Source: Amycolatopsis keratiniphila subsp. keratiniphila (GTDB lineage: Bacteria > Actinomycetota > Actinomycetes > Mycobacteriales > Pseudonocardiaceae). Taken from it: DNA of 46,258 nucleotides. A model generated the notes under the pieces. That model was not told where the DNA came from, ran no database searches, and saw only the letters and a program-made list of their open reading frames with translations. Shown piece after piece: positions 40,899-46,258 of the stretch. Position 1 is the stretch's first letter. The number at the start of each line of letters is the position of its first letter. The stretch covers positions 1 to 46,258 of the forward strand of contig NZ_LQMT02000030.1 of the NCBI RefSeq assembly GCF_001620365.2. The letters are read 5' to 3'. The position numbers and the translations under genes are program-made.

Positions 40899-41885
40899 GT
40901 GAAGCCCAGTAGCTGGTTGGCCATCGCGGCGGCGCTTGTCGCCGTTTTGCTGGTGCCACCGTTGCTCACCCCGGGCAGCGAGGCCGACGAGGGCTCGCAG
41001 ATCCGGTCGTTGCGGGTACTCGTGCCCAACGCGCCCGGCGGCGGTTACGACATCACGGCGCGCACCGCGACCAAGGCCATGGAGGACGCCGACCTGCTCG
41101 GCAACGCGGAGGTGTTCAACCTCCCCGGCGCCGGCGGCACGGTCGGTCTCGGCCGCACGGTGGCCGAACGCGGCAACGGCAAGCTCGTCATGTCGATGGG
41201 GCTCGGCGTCGTCGGCAGCGTGTTCACGAACAAGTCGCCGTCTTCGCTGCTCGACACCACACCGGTGGCGAAGCTGATCGAAGAGTCGGACATCGTCGTG
41301 GTCGGCAAGGATTCGCCGTACCAGAACATCGGCCAGCTGCTCGACGCCTGGAAGCGGGACCCTGGCGCGGTCCAGGTCGGCGGCGGTTCGTCTCCCGGCG
41401 GGCCGGACCATCTGGCGCCGATGCTCATGGCGAAGGCGATCGGGCTCCCGCCGAAGACGGTCAACTACGTCCAGTACGACGGCGGCGGCGAACTGCTCGC
41501 CTCGGTGCTCGGCGGCAAGGTCGCGTTCGGCGTCTCCGGTGTCGGCGAGTACCGCGACCAGATCGCGGCGGGCACGCTCCGGGTCCTGGCGGTGACGAGC
41601 GAGAAGCGGCTGCCCGGGATCGACGCGCCGACGCTGACGGAGTCCGGTGTGGACGTGAAGTTCACGAACTGGCGCGGCATCGTCGCGCCGCCCGGGATCA
41701 CCGAATCGGACCGGGCGAAGCTGGTGAGCCTGTTCGAGCGGTTGCAAAAGACGCCGCAGTGGCAGGAAGCCTTGCAGCGCAACGGATGGACCGGCGCGTT
41801 CGCGCCAGGTGAGCAGTTCGGTTCGTTTCTCGAAGAGGAGAACACTCGAGTGGCAACGGTGCTGAAAGAGCTGGGTCTGGCATGA
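40899..41885 (+). CDS. tctC: Tripartite tricarboxylate transporter binding protein (TctC)
   Basis: A 328-residue extracytoplasmic binding protein. I chose the GTG at 40899, preceded by a purine-rich GAGAGGCGGGGA stretch, which places a hydrophobic export signal at residues 5-27. The mature protein has the family segment VPNAPGGGYDITART, GGTVGLG and GGGSSPGGPDH, which form the carboxylate-binding loops. The ligand is probably citrate or another carboxylate. Its stop overlaps the next gene in ATGA. Confidence 0.9.
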   Translation: MKPSSWLAIAAALVAVLLVPPLLTPGSEADEGSQIRSLRVLVPNAPGGGYDITARTATKAMEDADLLGNAEVFNLPGAGGTVGLGRTVAERGNGKLVMSMGLGVVGSVFTNKSPSSLLDTTPVAKLIEESDIVVVGKDSPYQNIGQLLDAWKRDPGAVQVGGGSSPGGPDHLAPMLMAKAIGLPPKTVNYVQYDGGGELLASVLGGKVAFGVSGVGEYRDQIAAGTLRVLAVTSEKRLPGIDAPTLTESGVDVKFTNWRGIVAPPGITESDRAKLVSLFERLQKTPQWQEALQRNGWTGAFAPGEQFGSFLEEENTRVATVLKELGLA

Positions 41886-42376
41886 CCACGTGGCTGAAAG
41901 GGCGCTCCGAACTCGGAGTGAGCGTGGTGCTCGTGGTGCTCGGCGTGCTGGTGCTGACCGACGCGCTGAGCATTCCCACCGACTTCGCCCAGCGCGGTCC
42001 CGTGGGTCCGAAGGCGGTACCGGTCCTGGTCGGTTCGTTGCTGCTGATCGTCGCGGTACTGCTGGCGCGCGACGTCCTGCGCGGCGGCAAGGGCGAGGCC
42101 GAGGGCGGCGAGGACATCGACCTCACCGCGCCCGCCGACCTGCGCACGGTCCTGTTGCTGTGCGGTGCCTTCCTCGCCAACGCGGCGCTGATCGGCCTCG
42201 TCGGGTTCCCGATCTCGGGCGCGATCCTGTTCTGGGGCGCGGCGTTCGCCCTCGGCAGCCGCAACCTGGTGCGTGACCCGCTGATCGCGGCGGGTATGTC
42301 GATCGTGACCTTCCTGATCTTCAACAACCTGCTCGGTGTCCCGCTGCCCGGTGGCCCGTTGATGGAGGTGTTCTGA
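41882..42376 (+). CDS. tctB: Tripartite tricarboxylate transporter small subunit (TctB)
   Basis: A 164-residue membrane protein with four predicted helices (about 10-27, 42-60, 83-103 and 124-150), matching the TctB layout. It includes FAQRGPVGPKAVPVLVG after the first helix. It overlaps tctC by four bases and tctA by one (TGATG), so the three proteins are made together and form the membrane complex. Confidence 0.88.
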   Translation: MTTWLKGRSELGVSVVLVVLGVLVLTDALSIPTDFAQRGPVGPKAVPVLVGSLLLIVAVLLARDVLRGGKGEAEGGEDIDLTAPADLRTVLLLCGAFLANAALIGLVGFPISGAILFWGAAFALGSRNLVRDPLIAAGMSIVTFLIFNNLLGVPLPGGPLMEVF

Positions 42377-43893
42377 TGCTGCAGCAACTCATCGACGGGT
42401 TCGGCACCGCGCTGACCCCGACGCACCTCGCGCTCGCCGCGCTCGGTGTGCTGCTGGGCACCGCGATCGGGGTGCTGCCGGGGATCGGCCCCGCGATGGC
42501 GGTGGCCCTGCTGCTGCCGGTGACCTACGGCATGGAGCCGACGGCGGCGTTCATCATGTTCGCCGGCATCTACTACGGCGGCATGTTCGGCGGCTCGACG
42601 ACGTCGATCCTGCTGAACACCCCGGGTGAGAGCTTCTCGGTGGTCGCCGCGATCGACGGAAACCCCATGGCGCGCAAGGGCCGGGGCGCGCAGGCGCTGG
42701 CGGCGGCCGCGATCGGGCATTTCGTCGGCGGCATCCTCGGCACGATGGCGCTGGTGCTGCTGGCGCCGATCATCGCGAAGTACGCGGTGGACATCGGCGC
42801 GCCCGACCTGTTCGCGATCATGGTGCTGGCGTTCATCGGGGTGACCTCGGTGCTCGGCAACTCGCGGATCCGCGGGGTCGCTTCGCTGCTGATCGGCCTC
42901 ACCATCGGGCTCGTCGGCCTGGACGAGATGACCGGCCAGTCGCGGCTGACCTTCGGTTCGCTGCATCTGGCCGACGGGATCGACGTGGTGATCGTGGCGG
43001 TCGCGCTGTTCGCCGTCGGCGAGTCGCTGTGGGTCGCCGCGCATCTGCGGCGCAACACCTTCAAGCCGATCCCGGTCGGCAGGCCGTGGCTCTCGCGCGC
43101 CGATCTGAAGCGGACCTGGAAGCCGTGGCTGCGCGGCCCGGTGATCGGTTTCCCGTTCGGCGCCATCCCGGCCGGTGGCGCGGAGATCCCGACCTTCCTT
43201 TCGTACCTGACCGAAAAGCGGCTCTCGAAGCACAAGGACGAGTTCGGCAAGGGCGCCATCGAAGGGGTCGCGGGTCCGGAAGCGGCCGCGTCGTCCTCGG
43301 CGGCGGGCACGCTGGTCTCGATGCTGACGCTGGGCCTGCCGACCACCGCGGTCGCGGCCGTGATGCTGGCGGCGTTCCAGCAGTACGGCATCCAGCCGGG
43401 ACCGCTGCTGTTCGAACGCGAGTCGAAGCTGGTGTGGGGCCTGATCGCCTCGCTGTTCGTCGGCCTGACGCTGCTGCTGGTGCTGAACCTGCCGCTGGCG
43501 CCGCTGTGGGCGAAGCTGCTGCGCATCCCGCGGCCGTACCTCTACGCGGGCATCCTGTTCTTCGCCAGCGTCGGCGCGTACGCGGTCAACGCGGACATCT
43601 TCGATCTGCTGGTGATGTTCGTGATCGGCCTGATCGGGTTCGCGATGCGCCGCTACGGGTTGCCGGTGCTGCCGGCGATCATCGGCGTCATCCTCGGCCC
43701 GGCCGCCGAACAGCAGATGCGGCGCGCGCTGCAGCTCAGTGACGGCTCGCTGACCGGACTGGTCGACACGCCGTTCGCGATCGTGGTCTACGTGATCATC
43801 CTGGTGATCCTGTTCTTCCCGTTGATCAAGCGTTTCCTGCCCTCCCGGCCCACCGCACCCGAGCCGGAGCCCAAGGACAAGGTCGACGCCTGA
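42376..43893 (+). CDS. tctA: Tripartite tricarboxylate transporter large subunit (TctA)
   Basis: A 505-residue membrane protein of the TctA family with about eleven or twelve helices. Hallmarks are GVLPGIGPAMAVALLLP, YYGGMFGGSTTSILLNTPGE and the second inverted-repeat half with GLPTTAVAAVMLAAFQ. It forms the sodium- or proton-coupled channel for the carboxylate delivered by TctC. The gene ends 13 bases before a strong terminator. Confidence 0.92.
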   Translation: MLQQLIDGFGTALTPTHLALAALGVLLGTAIGVLPGIGPAMAVALLLPVTYGMEPTAAFIMFAGIYYGGMFGGSTTSILLNTPGESFSVVAAIDGNPMARKGRGAQALAAAAIGHFVGGILGTMALVLLAPIIAKYAVDIGAPDLFAIMVLAFIGVTSVLGNSRIRGVASLLIGLTIGLVGLDEMTGQSRLTFGSLHLADGIDVVIVAVALFAVGESLWVAAHLRRNTFKPIPVGRPWLSRADLKRTWKPWLRGPVIGFPFGAIPAGGAEIPTFLSYLTEKRLSKHKDEFGKGAIEGVAGPEAAASSSAAGTLVSMLTLGLPTTAVAAVMLAAFQQYGIQPGPLLFERESKLVWGLIASLFVGLTLLLVLNLPLAPLWAKLLRIPRPYLYAGILFFASVGAYAVNADIFDLLVMFVIGLIGFAMRRYGLPVLPAIIGVILGPAAEQQMRRALQLSDGSLTGLVDTPFAIVVYVIILVILFFPLIKRFLPSRPTAPEPEPKDKVDA

Positions 43894-43905
43894 GAAGCGG
43901 GAACC

Positions 43906-43936
43906 GGCCCGGCCTCGACTGCCCCGAGGCCGGGCC
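43906..43936 (+). terminator. Terminator after tctCBA
   Basis: GGCCCGGCCTCG at 43906-43917 pairs exactly with 43925-43936 around a 7-nt loop and is followed by a pyrimidine run (TTCTCCCTCTT). This is a typical actinobacterial intrinsic terminator. Confidence 0.75.
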
Positions 43937-43961
43937 TTCTCCCTCTTCGGAAGGAGGGAAC

Positions 43962-44567
43962 TTGTCCGCGCGAGTGATCTTTCCGGCGCCTCACGGCGAC
44001 AGGATCGGGCTCATGCAGATCCTCCACCGCCCTCCGGCCGTCAGCGACACCGAACGACCGGTTCCCCGCTGGGCGATGCGCCTGGCCTACGCGCTCCCCT
44101 GGCTCCTGCTGCCTTCGTGTCTGTGGCGGCTGCCCTTCGCCGTCCATTTCGAAATGGGCCAGGTCCACGATCGCCCGATGCCGGACTACTGGTTGAGCGT
44201 CCCGTACGTCCTCACGCTCAGCGTGCTTTCCGAGGTGATCGCGCTACTGGCCATCGGCCTGGTCCGCGGCTGGGGCGAAGTGGTGCCCCGCTGGATCCCG
44301 TTCCTCGGCGGCAAAGCCGTCCGGCCGATGGCGGCGGTCGTTCCCGCCGTGATCGGCGGCTTGATCCTCACCGCGCTCTTCAGCTCGATCCCCCTCGGTG
44401 ACGACCGTCGGCTCACCGTGTTCGGCATCGCCGAAAACGCCCCTTACGTCAACGAAGGCTGGGAAACCCTGGCCGCGATCTGCATCGCCCCGCTCGCCTT
44501 GTGGGGACCCATCACCATCGTTCTGGGGCTCGCTTATCACCGCCGTCGCAAGGTAACGAAAGCATAA
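43962..44567 (+). CDS. Uncharacterised polytopic membrane protein
   Basis: A 201-residue protein with about four membrane helices (about 42-60, 80-100, 120-140 and 172-193) and a short basic C-terminus (HRRRKVTKA). The TTG at 43962 has AAGGAGG four bases upstream, so I prefer it. An internal ATG at 44014 would remove a poorly conserved-looking 17-residue start and remains possible. No family is recognised. The gene follows the tctCBA terminator, so it is an independent unit. Confidence 0.7.
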   Translation: MSARVIFPAPHGDRIGLMQILHRPPAVSDTERPVPRWAMRLAYALPWLLLPSCLWRLPFAVHFEMGQVHDRPMPDYWLSVPYVLTLSVLSEVIALLAIGLVRGWGEVVPRWIPFLGGKAVRPMAAVVPAVIGGLILTALFSSIPLGDDRRLTVFGIAENAPYVNEGWETLAAICIAPLALWGPITIVLGLAYHRRRKVTKA

Positions 44568-44698
44568 CGGCGAGATCGCTTTTTGAACCGGCCGTCCCTC
44601 GGGGCCGTTTCAGCCAACGCGGAGTCAGTGACGCCGGCGCGGCCGGCGCCGCATCCCCCGGGCTTCGCGCAACGACACCGAACGAGGTGAACAAGTTC

Positions 44699-46171
44699 AT
44701 GCCCCGTAACCAAAGAACCGCCGGCCGCCATCGCATGGCGCGCCGCACCAAGGTCGCCACGGGCGCCACCGCGCTCGCCCTCGCCGTCGGCGGGATCGTC
44801 GTGGTCAACACGACCGGAACCCCCGACGCCGCCAGGGCCGACGGCGCGGACAAATCGTTCTTCATCGACATCACGAAGGTCCCCCGCGGCAACAACGTCA
44901 ACCTCGACCTCGCGAAACGAGGCGCCCGAGGGACGTTCACCGTGGACTGCGGCCGCAACGAGAACGGCCACTTCAACGGCGACAACTTCATCGCGCAGCC
45001 CGGCGTCCGCAATGGAGCCGAGCACCTGCACGACTACGTCGGGAACCTTTCGACCAACGCGGACTCGAACAACAAGAGCCTGCTGCGCGCGGGCACCACC
45101 TGCAAGAACGGGGACAAATCGGCCTACTTCTGGCCGGTCATCCGGATCAACACCGAGGAAGAGGAAGCCAACGAGGCCGCGAACGAGGAGAAACTCGCCG
45201 CCGACCGCGTCGACGCGGCCAAGGACGAGGCGGGTGCCCAGGTCGACTGCCCCGACGTCGCCAGCGAACTCGAAGAGGTTCCCGACCAGGCCATGCCCGC
45301 GGTCGACGAGAACCTCGACAAACTCGACCGGGAGTCCGAGAACGCGAACAACCAGCTGGCGCAAGGAAAACAGGCCGGCCAGGTGCTCGACGAGCTGAAG
45401 AACAAGCGGAAGCCGTCGATCCGGCAGATCGGCGACACCATGCGGCAGGCGGGCAAGCCGGTCGCGAAGAACGAAGACCAGCTCGCGAGCTGCGCGGTGA
45501 AGCAGAACGGCAAGGGCGGTCTCGACAACGGCGGCGACAACAGCAACGTCAACGCCGCCGGTGACGCCGAGAAGAAGAAGGCCGACGGCAACGCGGCCGA
45601 TCTGCCCGGCGTCAATGACAACAACGAGATCGGCGACAACGAAGGCGAGATCCAGCGCGCCGAGAAGGTCGACCTGACCTTCACCAGTGGCGGAGCCCGC
45701 CGCGTCGTCGCGATGCCGAAGTTCCTGCGGGTGCTCTACGGCGACGCCAAACAGAGCACCAACGGCCCGGCCAACGCCCGGCCCAGCTGGACCTGCACCG
45801 GCTTCGAGGACCGGCTCACCGAGCTGTACCCGATCTGCCCGCGGGGCAGCAAGGTCACGCGGATCCACTCGTTCCCGAACTGCTGGGACGGGAAGAACAC
45901 CGACAGCGCCAACCACCGCACGCATATCGTGTTCTCCGACCGCAACGGGAAATGCCCGCGCGGCTTCAAGAACGTGCCGCAGCTGCGGATCACGCTCGTC
46001 TACGACATCCCGGCGGACATCCAGGCCGCGGGGCAGTACGCGGTGGACGCGTTCGCGCAGGAGAAGCACAACCCGCGCTCCGACCACGACGACTTCGCGA
46101 ACGTCATGTCGCAGCGGCTGATGAACCAGCTGGTGAAGTGCATCAACAGCGGCAAACGGTGTCGCCAGTAG
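44699..46171 (+). CDS. Secreted DUF1996 protein split by an acidic linker
   Basis: A 490-residue exported protein, starting at the ATG at 44699 with GAGGTGA upstream. A basic N-terminus and a hydrophobic stretch (TGATALALAVGGIVVV) form the signal. The DUF1996 domain is in two pieces: about residues 75-150 (FTVDCGRNENGHFNGDNFI, HLHDYVGN, TTCKNGDKSAYFWPV) and about 325-470 (RPSWTCTGF, CPRGSKVTRIHSFPNCWDG, HRTHIVF). Between them lie about 170 residues rich in Glu, Asp, Lys and Asn with coiled-coil character. DUF1996 is found in actinobacterial and fungal secreted proteins and has no proved activity. The 131 bases before it show no clear terminator. Confidence 0.85.
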   Translation: MPRNQRTAGRHRMARRTKVATGATALALAVGGIVVVNTTGTPDAARADGADKSFFIDITKVPRGNNVNLDLAKRGARGTFTVDCGRNENGHFNGDNFIAQPGVRNGAEHLHDYVGNLSTNADSNNKSLLRAGTTCKNGDKSAYFWPVIRINTEEEEANEAANEEKLAADRVDAAKDEAGAQVDCPDVASELEEVPDQAMPAVDENLDKLDRESENANNQLAQGKQAGQVLDELKNKRKPSIRQIGDTMRQAGKPVAKNEDQLASCAVKQNGKGGLDNGGDNSNVNAAGDAEKKKADGNAADLPGVNDNNEIGDNEGEIQRAEKVDLTFTSGGARRVVAMPKFLRVLYGDAKQSTNGPANARPSWTCTGFEDRLTELYPICPRGSKVTRIHSFPNCWDGKNTDSANHRTHIVFSDRNGKCPRGFKNVPQLRITLVYDIPADIQAAGQYAVDAFAQEKHNPRSDHDDFANVMSQRLMNQLVKCINSGKRCRQ

Positions 46172-46187
46172 GTGGGGTCCGCCGGAT

Positions 46188-46254
46188 GTCATGAAAGGGT
46201 CGTTCAGGACGAACAGCGCTGATCAAAGCGTGTCCTGAACGACCCTTTCATGAC
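46188..46254. terminator. Perfect 23-bp-arm hairpin, ATGAAAGGGTCG type
   Basis: Arms at 46188-46210 and 46232-46254 are exact complements around a 21-nt loop that itself holds a CGCT/AGCG mini-stem. It lies 16 bases after the DUF1996 gene and is probably its terminator. It is the fourth long hairpin of this kind in the window. Confidence 0.7.
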
Positions 46255-46258
46255 GTTT

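Overview
The window is GC-rich actinobacterial chromosome. GTG and TTG starts, Tat-type signal peptides, many ATGA/GTGA gene junctions, and the mix of an ECF41/SigJ-like sigma factor, ROK regulators and an actinobacterial ebo operon point to the Pseudonocardiaceae. An Amycolatopsis-like host is my best guess, but that is inference; there is no rRNA marker here. I saw no tRNA, rRNA, CRISPR array or transposase.

Layout. (1) 1-6 kb: the end of a DUF222/HNH protein, then small regulator-target modules: FAD monooxygenase + TetR, DJ-1/PfpI + LysR, a small membrane protein, a GlxA-type AraC regulator and a 47-residue membrane peptide. (2) 6-7.9 kb: a BCCT osmolyte transporter whose start region carries an unusual hairpin. 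(3) 36.5-7.9 kb, almost entirely minus strand: two ROK genes, a ribose-type ABC transporter, a Gfo/Idh/MocA oxidoreductase, a six-gene ebo-type operon, a six-gene operon for large secreted proteins, and a SigJ-like/CMD/DoxX unit. (4) 36.5-38.6 kb: an MFS exporter and its divergent TetR with a clear operator. (5) 38.6-43.9 kb: a CitA/DctB-type two-component system divergent from a complete tctCBA tripartite tricarboxylate transporter. (6) 44-46.2 kb: a membrane protein and a secreted DUF1996 protein.

The most unusual part is 9.7-21.8 kb. One operon encodes two secreted ThuA-GSDH fusions (one ending in CBM6; the other with a discoidin domain inside ThuA and a C-terminal DUF1080/3-keto-disaccharide-hydrolase domain), a two-domain multicopper oxidase, a cupredoxin fused to OmpL47-type repeats, and two AP-endonuclease-2-type TIM barrels, one of them Tat-exported. 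With the Gfo/Idh/MocA enzyme, ABC importer and ROK regulators upstream, this fits an extracytoplasmic, copper-linked, oxidation-dependent saccharide (3-keto-glycoside type) degradation system. That function is inferred from domains and has not been shown. The ebo-type operon between importer and secreted enzymes may share its regulation or substrate.

The window also holds four long, almost perfect intergenic hairpins at gene ends, two of which share the arm word CGTGAAGGCCnCCTT, and an inverted array of 21-nt units next to one of them. They look like copies of lineage-specific repeat families that may act as terminators.
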